A stretch of 64,000 bases of DNA. It comes from Bradyrhizobium sp. CCGUVB1N3 (GTDB lineage: Bacteria; Pseudomonadota; Alphaproteobacteria; Rhizobiales; Xanthobacteraceae). The stretch is taken from NCBI RefSeq assembly GCF_024199925.1, contig NZ_JANADR010000001.1:6141501-6205500 (forward strand), in the 5' to 3' direction. A program made the position numbers and the translations under genes. Shown one piece after another: positions 7,507 through 16,122 of this stretch. Position 1 is the stretch's first letter. The number at the start of each line of letters is the position of its first letter. A model generated the notes under the pieces. It made no database searches and had not been told where the DNA came from. It was given only the letters and a program-made list of their open reading frames with translations.

Positions 7507-8865
7507 ATGAGATCGATGCTGGCGGCAACATTTGTGTTGGTGACCGCGGCGAGCGCGCACGCGCAGATGACGACGCCGCCGCTTCCCGGCACCAAGCCGA
7601 AGACGGTCCAGACCGTTCCGATCCGTCCCGCGTTGCAAACGCCGTCCGAGACCGCCGACGCCATGGCGCAGGCGGAGCGGCTGCTGCTGCAATCCAACCT
7701 CGCCTGGGTCGGACAATATAACGGCGCGATCACCGGCGACGTCAGCGAGCGCATGGTGAACGCCATCAAGGAATACCAGAAGGCGAATGGCGGCAAGCCG
7801 ACCGGCGTGCTGAACCCGCAGGAGCGGGCCGCGCTCGCCGAAACGGCGCGCAAGAAGCAGGAGAGCGTTGGCTGGAAGATCGTGATGGAGCCGACCAGCG
7901 GCGCGCGGCTCGGCATCCCCGGCAAGCTCGTGCCGCAGCAAGCGACCGATGCCAACGGCTCGAAATGGACCTCGCCGACCGGCACGGTGCAGGTGCTGCT
8001 CAGCCGCCGCAAGGAGGCGAACCCGACCACCGCAAAGCTCGCGGAAGCCGAGAAAAAGGAACCGGCCGGGCGCAAGGTTGATTACACCGTGATGAAGCCC
8101 GACTTCTTCGTGCTGTCGGGATTGCAGGGCCTGAAGAAGTTTTACGTGCGCGGCACCTTCAGGGGGGACGAGGTACGGATCATGACGATCCTCTACGACC
8201 AGGCCATGGAAAACACTGTCGAGCCGGTCGTGATCGCGATGTCGAGCGCCTTCAATGCGTTTCCCTCGGTCCCGCAGGCGGGACCGCCACCTCGGAAAAC
8301 CGTCGAATATGGCACCGGCATCGTCGTCACCGATGACGGCGCGATCGTCACCGACCGTCTCGTCACCGACGGCTGCCTCGCCCTCACCATCGGCGGCTAC
8401 GGCAATGCCGACCGGCTCGCGGAAGACAAGGAGCACGACCTCGCGCTGTTGCATATCTACGGCGCGCGCGGCTTGAAGCCGCTGAATTTGGCCAGTGGCG
8501 CGGCGAAGACGACGATCGATATCGTCGGCATCGCCGATCCGCAGAATCAGGGCGGCAGCGCCGCTGTCTCGAGCCTCAAGACCGCGCTGGCTCCGGTCAC
8601 CGGAGGCGATGCAGCGCTCTCGCCGGCGCCGGCGGTTGGATTTTCCGGCGGCGGCGCGATCGATGCTGACGGCAAGTTCGCCGGCATCGCGCTGCTCAAA
8701 CCGGTGGTCGTCGCCGGCCCCGCCAACGCGGCACCGGCAGCGCAAGCCGTGATGGTATCCGCCGATGTCGTGCGCAATTTCCTGAAGGCGAACGATGTCA
8801 CCGCAAATGGCAGCTCGACGGATGCAAAAGCGGCCGTCGTGCGCGTGATCTGCGTGCGGAAGTAG
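7507..8865 (+). CDS. Exported peptidoglycan-binding protein with degenerate trypsin-like domain
   Basis: The 452-residue protein starts with a signal peptide (MRSMLAATFVLVTAASAHAQ). Residues about 52-105 match a PG_binding_1 fold (RLLLQSNLAWVGQYNGAITG, VNAIKEYQKANGG). Residues about 268-425 resemble a trypsin-like serine protease: GTGIVVTDDGAIVTDRLV, HDLALLHI with Asp311, and GFSGGGAID with Ser380. The catalytic His expected in a TNHHV-type motif is replaced (TDRLV, Arg284/Leu285), so the domain is probably not proteolytic and may instead bind wall or protein ligands. A frame open from 7444 exists, but the signal peptide fixes the start at 7507. It is divergent from moeB and monocistronic. 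Confidence 0.85.
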   Translation: MRSMLAATFVLVTAASAHAQMTTPPLPGTKPKTVQTVPIRPALQTPSETADAMAQAERLLLQSNLAWVGQYNGAITGDVSERMVNAIKEYQKANGGKPTGVLNPQERAALAETARKKQESVGWKIVMEPTSGARLGIPGKLVPQQATDANGSKWTSPTGTVQVLLSRRKEANPTTAKLAEAEKKEPAGRKVDYTVMKPDFFVLSGLQGLKKFYVRGTFRGDEVRIMTILYDQAMENTVEPVVIAMSSAFNAFPSVPQAGPPPRKTVEYGTGIVVTDDGAIVTDRLVTDGCLALTIGGYGNADRLAEDKEHDLALLHIYGARGLKPLNLASGAAKTTIDIVGIADPQNQGGSAAVSSLKTALAPVTGGDAALSPAPAVGFSGGGAIDADGKFAGIALLKPVVVAGPANAAPAAQAVMVSADVVRNFLKANDVTANGSSTDAKAAVVRVICVRK

Positions 8866-8890
8866 GTCGGGCGACGGCCACGCCTCTTCT

Positions 8891-9025
8891 CTCGTGTCCC
8901 GGACAAGGCACGGCATGAAATGCTGCGCCGCCGAGCCGGGACCCATGCAGCCAAATTCCGAGCGCGCAGTTTCTGGGCCCCGGCTCAGCAGCGCATCACT
9001 GACGTGCTGCGCCGCGTCCGGGGCA
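8891..9025. repeat. REP-like inverted repeat in the 8866-9241 intergenic region
   Basis: CTCGTGTCCCGGACAAGGCA and, at the far end, CTGCGCCGCGTCCGGGGCA frame inner arms CCGAGCCGGGACCCATG and CTGGGCCCCGGCTCAG. The same plan (outer GTGTCCCGG, inner GGGACCCAT) recurs near 29.4 and 36.8 kb. The rest of this 376-bp gap (9026-9241) holds no gene that I can see and must contain the promoter of the ParA gene. Confidence 0.7.
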
Positions 9026-9241
9026 AGCGCAGCCTGAACCGGTACGTACGACTACGGATTCAGTATTGCTACGGATTCGCCGGAATCCCAGATTCCGCCA
9101 TCATCGTACCGTTGATTCGGACATCCGCGATCCCCTTTGGATCGGGCCGGGCACGTCCTGAGCGAGAAGAGCTCAGCATCCGTCGATGCACGTTCGCGTG
9201 GCGTTACCCAGGACCCAGGCACTCCAAAGGATTCATCATCT

Positions 9242-9982
9242 ATGCATACTATCGTACTGGCCACCCAAAAGGGTGGCAGTGGCAAGAGCACCCTTGCCAT
9301 CGGCCTCGCGCTGGCCGCCCGGCAGGCGGGATTCAGCGTTCGCCTGATCGAGACCGACCCGCAGGGCACGCTGTCGAACTGGCAGCGCCGCCGCGCCACA
9401 GCCGAGCCCGTCGTCGAGCCCATCTACCATGCATCCGCGCTCGAACCGCGCCTTAGGATGCTGGCAGGGAGCGGCCTTCAACTCGCGATCGTCGACACCG
9501 CAGCCGGGCTTAGCGCCGTGACCACCGCGGCGATCCGCCACTCCGATCTGTGCCTCATCCCGGCGCGCCCGAGCGTCGCCGACATCGAGGCCTCGGCCTC
9601 GACAGTCAGCGTCGCGCGCGCGTGGAAACGGCCCTTCAGCTTCGTCCTGAACCAGACGCCGATCCGCGGCCAGCGCATCGACAATGCGGCCAACACGCTT
9701 GCCGAGGAAGCCGCCCTCGATCTCGCTGATGTGCTAGCGCACCCCCTGATCGTGATGCGCAACGACCATCAGGATTCGCTCGCAGCCGGCCTTGCCGTCA
9801 GCGAGTTCGCGGCCAACGGCAAGTCGGCAGACGAGATCCGCGGCCTCTGGCAATGGGTCCAGACCAGGCTCAGCGTTTCTGCCGCGACGACCAATCTGCT
9901 GATCGACCAGGTCATTTCGGCCGCCGACGGAATGTTGCACGCCGCCATCGCGTCGAAGGATACGGCCACTCTGGCGTCCTGA
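9242..9982 (+). CDS. Orphan ParA/MinD-type ATPase
   Basis: ParA proteins are Walker ATPases that position plasmids, chromosomes or protein clusters. This 246-residue member begins MHTIVLATQKGGSGKST, the deviant Walker A loop with signature Lys at residue 10, followed by the switch region IETDPQGTLSNW (Walker A') and LAIVDTAAG. No ParB or parS-like gene is adjacent, so it is not the chromosomal segregation pair; orphan members often place other cargo. The ATG at 9242 was chosen because it immediately precedes the first strand; the frame is open to 9137. The gene is followed by two strong hairpins. Confidence 0.88.
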   Translation: MHTIVLATQKGGSGKSTLAIGLALAARQAGFSVRLIETDPQGTLSNWQRRRATAEPVVEPIYHASALEPRLRMLAGSGLQLAIVDTAAGLSAVTTAAIRHSDLCLIPARPSVADIEASASTVSVARAWKRPFSFVLNQTPIRGQRIDNAANTLAEEAALDLADVLAHPLIVMRNDHQDSLAAGLAVSEFAANGKSADEIRGLWQWVQTRLSVSAATTNLLIDQVISAADGMLHAAIASKDTATLAS

Positions 9983-10007
9983 GCGGGGCGATCGCCCGGA
10001 CGACAGC

Positions 10008-10040
10008 CGGGCTCCCTGTTCTCCGGTAGCAGGGAGCCCG
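10008..10040. terminator. Hairpin with 11-bp stem downstream of the ParA gene
   Basis: CGGGCTCCCTG pairs perfectly with CAGGGAGCCCG across an 11-nt loop. There is no U-run after it, so factor-independent termination is doubtful, but it lies between convergent genes and may protect or pause the transcript. Confidence 0.5.
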
Positions 10041-10045
10041 AGCGA

Positions 10046-10083
10046 CGAAGCAATCCGGCTACCAGCCCGGCCGGATTGCTTCG
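10046..10083. terminator. Second hairpin, 13-bp stem, between convergent genes
   Basis: CGAAGCAATCCGG pairs perfectly with CCGGATTGCTTCG around a 12-nt loop, only 5 bp after the first hairpin. It ends 17 bp before the stop of the convergent acetyltransferase gene. No U-tract is present on either strand. Confidence 0.5.
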
Positions 10084-10099
10084 CTTCGCCTTGGTAACA

Positions 10100-10666
10100 T
10101 CAGTCGGGCTCGATCTGCCTCGCACGCAGCCAGCTTTCGCGCCTCACAATCCATTTCTCGGATTTCGACTCCCCGCCGTGATGCGCAAGCTCGATGAATC
10201 CGACGAATTCCGCACCCGTCTTCCGCTTGACGCGCCGTGACGCCGCGTTGGAAACCGCGTTGCAGACGAAGAAGTGGTCGAGACCAAGTGTCCGAAATGC
10301 GAAGTCGTTGACCGCGGTGATCGCCTCCGTCATCAAGCCACGATTCCAATAGGGCTCGGCCAGCCAGAAGCCGCGATTGCCCTTCCTGCCGTCAGCCCGA
10401 GGACGGAAGTGGATGATTCCGATCGCTTCGCCGTCGCCACCCCTTGGCACCAGGACCCAGAGATAGATCTCCTCTCCGGCCGAGACCTTTTCAAGCTGCT
10501 GCCTGACGAACGTCTCTGCGCCATCAGCGGGATACGGCCAGGGGACGACCGCAGCGAGATGCCTGATGATATTCCAATTGTCGAAGTGGCGCTGGATCGC
10601 CGGCGCATCCGAGAGCGCGAGCGGCCGCAGGATCAATCGTTCGGTATCAATGACCGGCGTTTGCAT
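10100..10666 (-). CDS. GNAT acetyltransferase (RimJ/RimL type)
   Basis: The 188-residue protein opens DTERLILRPLALSDAPAI, the usual start of the RimJ/RimL-like GNAT family, and has the acetyl-CoA site region NRGFWLAEPYWNRGLMTEA followed by NAVSNAASRRVKRKTGAEF near the C terminus. It should transfer an acetyl group from acetyl-CoA to an amine, perhaps a protein N terminus or a small molecule; the substrate cannot be inferred. It begins 6 bp after the stop of mutM on the same strand, so the two are probably co-transcribed. Confidence 0.88.
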   Translation of the reverse strand: MQTPVIDTERLILRPLALSDAPAIQRHFDNWNIIRHLAAVVPWPYPADGAETFVRQQLEKVSAGEEIYLWVLVPRGGDGEAIGIIHFRPRADGRKGNRGFWLAEPYWNRGLMTEAITAVNDFAFRTLGLDHFFVCNAVSNAASRRVKRKTGAEFVGFIELAHHGGESKSEKWIVRRESWLRARQIEPD

Positions 10667-10672
10667 GACCTG

Positions 10673-11554
10673 CTACTTCTGACATTTCGGACACCAGAAC
10701 GTCGACCGCCCGTTCTGGGTGAAGCGCTTGACTGTGCCGCCACAGCGAGGCGTCTTGCAGGGCTCGCCTTCGCGATCATAGACCTTGAACGAATGCTGGA
10801 AGTAACCGAGCTCGCCGGTGGTCTGGCGATGATCGCGCAAGCTCGAGCCGCCCGCCTTGATCGCATCGTTGAGCACGGCGTGGATCGCTCCGACCAGCCG
10901 CCTGGCATGATCGGTGGACTCGCCCTTTCGCGTGGCGAGCGTTGCGGCGATCCGGCGCGGCGACAGATGCGAGCGATGCAGCGCCTCGCAGACATAGATG
11001 TTGCCAAGCCCTGCCACCACGCGCTGGTCGAGCAGCGCGGCCTTCAGGCTGGTCTTCTTGCCGGCACAGGACTGCGCCAGCATCGCCGCGTCGAATTCGT
11101 TGCCGAGCGGCTCTGGGCCGAGCCCGCGCAACAGCGGCTCGTCCTCGAGCGCGTTGCGCGCGATCACTTTCATGTAACCGAAACGGCGCGGATCGTTGAA
11201 CACGATGTCGGCGCCCGAGGACATGCGAAACAGCACGTGGTCGTGCGTTGAGTCCTTGCCCCTTGGATAGTGAAATTCTTCCGGCGACTTTTCATCATCC
11301 GGCTTGATCACGCGGAATGAGCCGGACATGCCGAGATGCATCAGCAGTACGTCACCGGAGGCGAGGTCGGCCATGAGATATTTTGCGCGCCGGCCGAGCC
11401 CGGTGACCACCTGGCCCTGGAGCCGCGCCACGAAATCCGGCTGAAAGGGAAAGCGCAAATCGGCCCTGCGGGCCTCCGCCTTGACGATTTTTGCGCCTTC
11501 CATGACGGGCTGGAGGCCGCGGCGGACGGTCTCGACTTCAGGCAATTCAGGCAT
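10673..11554 (-). CDS. mutM: Formamidopyrimidine-DNA glycosylase MutM (Fpg)
   Basis: MutM removes 8-oxoguanine and formamidopyrimidines from DNA and nicks the abasic site. The mature N terminus [13 protein letters not shown] carries the catalytic Pro2 and Glu3; the helix-two-turn-helix region includes [20 protein letters not shown]; and the C-terminal zinc finger is complete (Cys in [12 protein letters not shown] and in TFWCPKCQK). At 293 residues it is of usual length. It is divergent from ubiE with an 81-bp gap, an arrangement common in alphaproteobacteria. Confidence 0.96.
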   Translation of the reverse strand: MPELPEVETVRRGLQPVMEGAKIVKAEARRADLRFPFQPDFVARLQGQVVTGLGRRAKYLMADLASGDVLLMHLGMSGSFRVIKPDDEKSPEEFHYPRGKDSTHDHVLFRMSSGADIVFNDPRRFGYMKVIARNALEDEPLLRGLGPEPLGNEFDAAMLAQSCAGKKTSLKAALLDQRVVAGLGNIYVCEALHRSHLSPRRIAATLATRKGESTDHARRLVGAIHAVLNDAIKAGGSSLRDHRQTTGELGYFQHSFKVYDREGEPCKTPRCGGTVKRFTQNGRSTFWCPKCQK

Positions 11555-11635
11555 GGTCGGGCATTCACCTTATGAGGGCGGTGTGATAGCGCCATTGCGG
11601 CGGCCGCGCTATGGTCCGCCTCGTGGAGTAGAGTA

Positions 11636-12397
11636 ATGGATCGGCCGGGCGAAACCACGCATTTTGGCTTCAGGGACGTCCCCCTGAGCGACAAGCAGAC
11701 GCTGGTGAACGATGTGTTTCACAGCGTTGCCTCGCGCTATGACCTGATGAACGACCTGATGTCCGGTGGCCTGCACCGGGTCTGGAAGGACATCATGATC
11801 AACGCGCTCGACCCGCCGCGGAGTGACCGGCCGTTCGTGCTGCTCGATGTCGCAGGCGGCACCGGCGATATTTCGTTCCGCGCCGCCAAGGCGGCAGGCG
11901 CCGGCTTTCATGCCACAGTCTGCGACATCAACGCCAACATGCTGGCCGTAGGACGCGAGCGCGCCGAGAAGAGGCATCTCGACACCCAGGTCGATTTCGT
12001 CGAGGGCAATGCCGAAGCGCTCGCGTTTGCCGATCGCAGCTTCGACGCATATACGATCGCCTTCGGAATCCGCAACGTGCCGCGGATCGATCTCGCACTC
12101 AGCGAGGCCTATCGGGTGCTGAAGCCGGGCAGCCGCTTCTTGTGCCTTGAGTTCTCCACGGTCGAAACGCCCGGGCTCGATCGTCTCTACGACCTGTTCT
12201 CGTTCAAGGTGATTCCGCCGCTCGGCCGCATGGTCACGGGCGATGCCGAATCGTATCAATATCTCGTCGAGTCCATCCGCAAATTCCCCAAGCCGAACGC
12301 CTTCGCCGACATGATTCGCGAGGCCGGCTTCTCCCGCGTGAGCTGGCAGACCCTGTCCGGCGGCATCGTCGCATTACATTCAGGCTGGCGTTTGTGA
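11636..12397 (+). CDS. ubiE: Ubiquinone/menaquinone C-methyltransferase UbiE
   Basis: UbiE methylates the benzoquinol ring at C2 in ubiquinone synthesis with S-adenosylmethionine. The 253-residue protein has the family start [38 protein letters not shown], the SAM loop [14 protein letters not shown] and the signature [16 protein letters not shown] with [13 protein letters not shown]. Its stop codon overlaps the GTG start of ubiB by 4 nt, so translation is probably coupled. Confidence 0.96.
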   Translation: MDRPGETTHFGFRDVPLSDKQTLVNDVFHSVASRYDLMNDLMSGGLHRVWKDIMINALDPPRSDRPFVLLDVAGGTGDISFRAAKAAGAGFHATVCDINANMLAVGRERAEKRHLDTQVDFVEGNAEALAFADRSFDAYTIAFGIRNVPRIDLALSEAYRVLKPGSRFLCLEFSTVETPGLDRLYDLFSFKVIPPLGRMVTGDAESYQYLVESIRKFPKPNAFADMIREAGFSRVSWQTLSGGIVALHSGWRL

Positions 12398-13968
12398 TCT
12401 CTGCCATTACCCACATTGCGCGTCTTGCCCGCGCCGCGATGGTGTTCGCGCGCGAGGGCGTGTTCGGCGCCGTCGATCCGAGCCTGGTGCCGCCGCCCGG
12501 ACAGCTCGCCCTGAAGCTTGCCCGCCTCGTCGAACGGCGCGGCCCAAAGCATGGACCGCGGCTGTCACGCGCGCTGACCCGGATGGGCCCGGCCTATCTC
12601 AAGCTCGGCCAGTTCCTGGCAACACGCCCGGACGTCGTCGGCGTCGTCATGGCGCGCGACCTCGAAAGCCTCCAGGATCGCCTGCCGCCGTTTTCGCAAG
12701 CCGAAGCGGAAGCCGCGATCGCGACATCGCTGGAGCGTCCTCTGACTGAGGTGTTCGCGAGCTTCGGCCCGCCCGTTGCGGCGGCCTCGATCGCGCAGGT
12801 GCATCGCGGCGAGGTGGTGCGTGACGGCGCGCGCAAGGCGGTCGCGATCAAGGTGCTGCGACCCAACGTCGCCGCGCGCTTCCGGCGCGACCTCTCCGAT
12901 TTCTTCTTCGTCGCGCACAAGGCCGAGACCTATTCGGCCGAGGCGCGGCGCTTGCGCCTCGTCGAGGTCATCAACACCATGTCGCGCTCCGTCGCCATGG
13001 AGATGGACCTGCGGCTGGAAGCGGCCGCGCTGTCGGAGATGGCGGAGAACACACAAGCCGATCCGGACTTCCGCGTGCCCGCGGTCGACTGGGACCGCAC
13101 CACGCACAACGTGCTGACGATGGAGTGGATCGACGGCATCGCGTTGAACGACCATGTGCGCTTGCGGGAAGCCAATGTCGACCTGCCCGATCTCGGTCGC
13201 AAGATCATCCAGAGCTTTTTGCGCCACGCACTGCGCGACGGTTTCTTCCACGCCGACATGCACCCGGGAAATATGTTCCTGGACGAGGCGGGCCATCTCG
13301 TCGCGGTCGATTTCGGCATCATGGGCCGGCTCGGGCTGAAGGAGCGCCGCTTCCTCGCGGAAATCCTGCTCGGCTTCATCACCCGCGACTATCGCCGCGT
13401 GGCGGAGGTGCATTTCGAGGCGGGCTACGTGCCCTCGCACCATTCGGTCGAGAACTTTGCGCAGGCGATCCGCGCCATCGGCGAGCCGATCCACAACCGT
13501 ACCGCCGAAGAAATCTCGATGGCGAAGCTGCTGACGCTTTTGCTCGAGGTCACCGGCCTGTTCGACATGCAGACCAGACCCGAGCTGATCCTGCTCCAGA
13601 AGACCATGGTGGTGGTCGAGGGCGTGGCGCGCGGATTCGATCCCAAGCTCGACATCTGGAAGACCGCCGACCCCGTGGTGCGCGAGTGGATCGCGCACAA
13701 TCTCGGCCCGATCGGCCGCATCCAGGGTGCGATGTCCGGTGCCGGCGAGCTCGGCCGGATCCTGGCGGGACTGCCAGCAATCGCCAGCCGCGCGGTGACG
13801 GTGCTCGAGCAGCTGGAAACCATGACCCGCGAAGGCCACATGCTGTCGTCTGACACGATCGAGGAAATGGCCCGCGCGGAGGGCCGCAAGGCCCGGTGGC
13901 AGACGATTGGCCTTTGGGTCATTGCCCTCGCCCTGGTCGGAATCCTGCTCGCCATCCGAGGAAATTGA
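12394..13968 (+). CDS. ubiB: Ubiquinone biosynthesis ATPase/kinase-like protein UbiB
   Basis: UbiB is a membrane-bound atypical kinase-like protein that supports the quinone biosynthesis complex. The 524-residue protein shows the KxGQ motif ([16 protein letters not shown]), the Ala-rich nucleotide loop [13 protein letters not shown], the catalytic [11 protein letters not shown] and the metal-binding [10 protein letters not shown]. Two hydrophobic stretches at the C terminus (about 500-521, [17 protein letters not shown]) form the anchor. The GTG start sits in the stop of ubiE. The gene ends 55 bp before coaBC. Confidence 0.94.
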   Translation: MISAITHIARLARAAMVFAREGVFGAVDPSLVPPPGQLALKLARLVERRGPKHGPRLSRALTRMGPAYLKLGQFLATRPDVVGVVMARDLESLQDRLPPFSQAEAEAAIATSLERPLTEVFASFGPPVAAASIAQVHRGEVVRDGARKAVAIKVLRPNVAARFRRDLSDFFFVAHKAETYSAEARRLRLVEVINTMSRSVAMEMDLRLEAAALSEMAENTQADPDFRVPAVDWDRTTHNVLTMEWIDGIALNDHVRLREANVDLPDLGRKIIQSFLRHALRDGFFHADMHPGNMFLDEAGHLVAVDFGIMGRLGLKERRFLAEILLGFITRDYRRVAEVHFEAGYVPSHHSVENFAQAIRAIGEPIHNRTAEEISMAKLLTLLLEVTGLFDMQTRPELILLQKTMVVVEGVARGFDPKLDIWKTADPVVREWIAHNLGPIGRIQGAMSGAGELGRILAGLPAIASRAVTVLEQLETMTREGHMLSSDTIEEMARAEGRKARWQTIGLWVIALALVGILLAIRGN

Positions 13969-13987
13969 TTGCAATGCATTCATGACG

Positions 13988-14004
13988 TGATAGCATTGCT
14001 ATCA
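13988..14004. promoter_or_regulatory. Perfect palindrome TGATAGCA-T-TGCTATCA, candidate RHH operator of coaBC
   Basis: Two 8-bp arms, TGATAGCA and TGCTATCA, are exact reverse complements with a single T between them. The palindrome ends 20 nt before the coaBC ATG, between the end of ubiB and the GGAGG ribosome site. The half-site is the same as the TGCTATCA/TGATAGCA arms I recall from the Neisseria FitAB operator, though those are reported with a 12-bp spacer. Because the coaBC product itself starts with a FitA-like DNA-binding domain, self-recognition is likely. This last step is inference. Confidence 0.7.
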
Positions 14005-14023
14005 TTCCCTGCTGGAGGGCGTC

Positions 14024-15475
14024 ATGGCTAGCCTGACAATCCGCAAGCTCGACGAGGGCGTCAAAACCTATTTGCGCCTGCGCTCGGCCAAGAACCGCAG
14101 GTCGGTCGAGGAAGAGGTCCGGGTCATCCTGCGGGAGCTGATCGAGGGACGCGAGGAGCCGCTGACGCCGTTCGCGGTGCCATCGGCGGCATCTCCCGCC
14201 CTCACATCCCCGCGCACCAGCGCCCTGCCTGAGGCCAGCGTCACCCTGATCATCGGTGGCGGGATCGCAGCTTACAAGTCGCTCGACCTGATCCGCCGGC
14301 TGAAGGAGCGGCGCGTCGAGGTCCGCTGCGTGCTGACCAAGGCCGCGCAGCAATTCGTCACGCCGCTGGCGGCAAGCGCGCTGTCCCATGAGCGCGTCTA
14401 TACCGATCTGTTCGACCCCCAGAGCGAGTTCGACGCCGGCCACATTCGCCTCGCGCGCGACTGCGACCTGATCGTGGTGGCCCCGGCGACCGCCGACCTC
14501 ATGGCCAAGATGGCATGCGGTCACGCCGATGATCTTGCCAGCGCCATCCTACTCGCCACCAACCGAAAAATCCTGCTGGCGCCGGCGATGAACCCACTGA
14601 TGTGGAATAACGCCGCGACACGCCGCAACGTGGCGCAGCTCCAGCGCGACGGCGTGGTGATGATCGGCCCCAATGCCGGCGAGATGGCGGAAGCCGGCGA
14701 AGCCGGCGTCGGGCGGATGTCCGAGGCGATCGAGATCGCGGCGGCCGCCGAGCGCCTGCTGCGGCCGCCCGTGCCGCGGCCGCTCGCGGGCAAGCGAGTG
14801 CTGATCACCGCAGGTCCGACGCATGAGCCGATCGATCCGGTGCGCTACATTGCCAACCGCTCCTCCGGCAAGCAGGGCTTCGCCATTGCAGCCGCTGCGC
14901 AGGCCGCAGGCGCCGAGGTCATTTTGGTGAGTGGCCCGGTCGACCTCGACGATCCCCACGGCGTCAACGTCAAGCATGTGGAATCGGCCCGGCAGATGCT
15001 GGAGCAGGTCCAGGCCTCGCTTCCGGTCGATATCGCCATCTTCGCAGCAGCCGTTGCCGACTGGCGCGTCGCCAATGAGGGCGAGCAGAAGCTGAAGAAG
15101 ACGTCGGCCGGCATGCCGCCGCTTCAGCTCGTCGAAAACCCCGACATCCTCGCCACGATCTCGAAACTCGGGGACAAGCGCCCGCCGCTGGTGATCGGCT
15201 TTGCCGCCGAGACCGAGCACCTCATCGACAACGCCAAGGCCAAGCTCGCGCGCAAGGGCTGCGACTGGATCGTCGCCAACGACGTCTCGCCGGCAACCGG
15301 CGTGATGGGCGGCGACCGCAACACCGTGCATCTGCTCAGCCGCAAAAGCGATGGGGAGGACGGCGAGATTGCGGTTGATTCCTGGCCGGTGATGACCAAG
15401 GAACAGGTCGCCACCGAGCTGATCGCGCATGTCGTAAAAAGCGTGGCCGACAAATCCCTGGAGCCCGCATCTTGA
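14024..15475 (+). CDS. coaBC: CoaBC with N-terminal FitA-like ribbon-helix-helix domain
   Basis: CoaBC joins cysteine to 4'-phosphopantothenate (CoaB) and decarboxylates the product (CoaC, FMN) in coenzyme A synthesis. Of 483 residues, 72-250 are Coa[17 protein letters not shown], His140 in [13 protein letters not shown], and APAMNPLMW (186-194). Residues 255-478 are Coa[20 protein letters not shown] and FAAAVADWR. The first 42 residues are extra and read as a FitA/VapB-type ribbon-helix-helix domain: strand [10 protein letters not shown] with Arg7, then [15 protein letters not shown] Pro/Ala/Ser linker (45-70) joins them. The usual CoaC Cys (ACGxxGPGRM) is absent; the text reads [17 protein letters not shown] precedes the ATG by 6 nt. 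The frame is continuous, so this is a true fusion in the sequence. Confidence 0.93.
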   Translation: MASLTIRKLDEGVKTYLRLRSAKNRRSVEEEVRVILRELIEGREEPLTPFAVPSAASPALTSPRTSALPEASVTLIIGGGIAAYKSLDLIRRLKERRVEVRCVLTKAAQQFVTPLAASALSHERVYTDLFDPQSEFDAGHIRLARDCDLIVVAPATADLMAKMACGHADDLASAILLATNRKILLAPAMNPLMWNNAATRRNVAQLQRDGVVMIGPNAGEMAEAGEAGVGRMSEAIEIAAAAERLLRPPVPRPLAGKRVLITAGPTHEPIDPVRYIANRSSGKQGFAIAAAAQAAGAEVILVSGPVDLDDPHGVNVKHVESARQMLEQVQASLPVDIAIFAAAVADWRVANEGEQKLKKTSAGMPPLQLVENPDILATISKLGDKRPPLVIGFAAETEHLIDNAKAKLARKGCDWIVANDVSPATGVMGGDRNTVHLLSRKSDGEDGEIAVDSWPVMTKEQVATELIAHVVKSVADKSLEPAS

Positions 15476-15930
15476 GCACGAAGGTCACCGTCGAACTGCA
15501 ACGCCTGGGCCATGCCGAAGGCCTGCCGCTGCCGGCCTATCAGACGGCCGAGGCCGCCGGTCTCGACCTGATGGCCGCCGTTCCCGAGAGCGAACCTCTG
15601 ACGCTCGCCCCCGGCAAGCACGCGCTGGTGCCGACGGGACTCGCGATCGCATTGCCGGCCGGGTACGAGGCGCAGGTGCGGCCACGTTCGGGGCTCGCCG
15701 CCAAGCACGGCGTCACCGTGCTGAACTCGCCCGGAACGATCGATGCGGACTATCGCGGCGAGATCAAGGTGATCCTGATCAATCACGGCGACACGGCCTT
15801 CGTGATCAAGCGCGGCGAGCGCATCGCGCAGATGGTGATCGCGCCGGTGGTTCAGGCCAGCCTGGTTCCCGTCGCCACGCTGTCGACGACGAATCGCGGA
15901 GCCGGCGGCTTCGGCTCGACCGGACGCTGA
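15472..15930 (+). CDS. dut: Deoxyuridine 5'-triphosphate nucleotidohydrolase
   Basis: Dut hydrolyses dUTP to dUMP and pyrophosphate, keeping uracil out of DNA and feeding thymidylate synthesis. The 152-residue trimeric-type protein shows the five motifs: [43 protein letters not shown] and the Gly-rich tail [11 protein letters not shown]. The start is TTG, overlapping the coaBC stop codon (TTGA), which implies coupled translation. The coaBC-dut order is widespread in alphaproteobacteria. Confidence 0.95.
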   Translation: MSTKVTVELQRLGHAEGLPLPAYQTAEAAGLDLMAAVPESEPLTLAPGKHALVPTGLAIALPAGYEAQVRPRSGLAAKHGVTVLNSPGTIDADYRGEIKVILINHGDTAFVIKRGERIAQMVIAPVVQASLVPVATLSTTNRGAGGFGSTGR

Positions 15931-16122
15931 ACCTTTCCGACAATTCCGATCGAGTTGACCGCAAAACTACGCGGTTCACATGGCGTGGCCGGCATTTTTT
16001 TGGGGCCACCTTTGCGTTCACGATCTGGACTCTTACCGGTCGAGTCACGTTGAGGATATTGTCTCTTGATTCGCGCGCGGCGGGGGAAATCGCCGGGCGC
16101 AAATCCGTGCGGTCTTGGGGCA

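Noticed and set aside
12565..13983. A 472-codon open frame antisense to ubiB
   Set aside because: Same reason: ubiB is a clear family member with a coupled start; the antisense product has the composition of a shadow.
14024..14150. The RHH domain as a separate antitoxin gene joined by a sequencing error
   Set aside because: The frame and codon use are continuous through the linker, there is no stop or second ribosome site, and no toxin gene follows.
15960..16020. A terminator after dut (GTGGCC/GGCCAC around a T-rich loop)
   Set aside because: The stem is only 6 bp, the T-run is in the loop and not after the stem.
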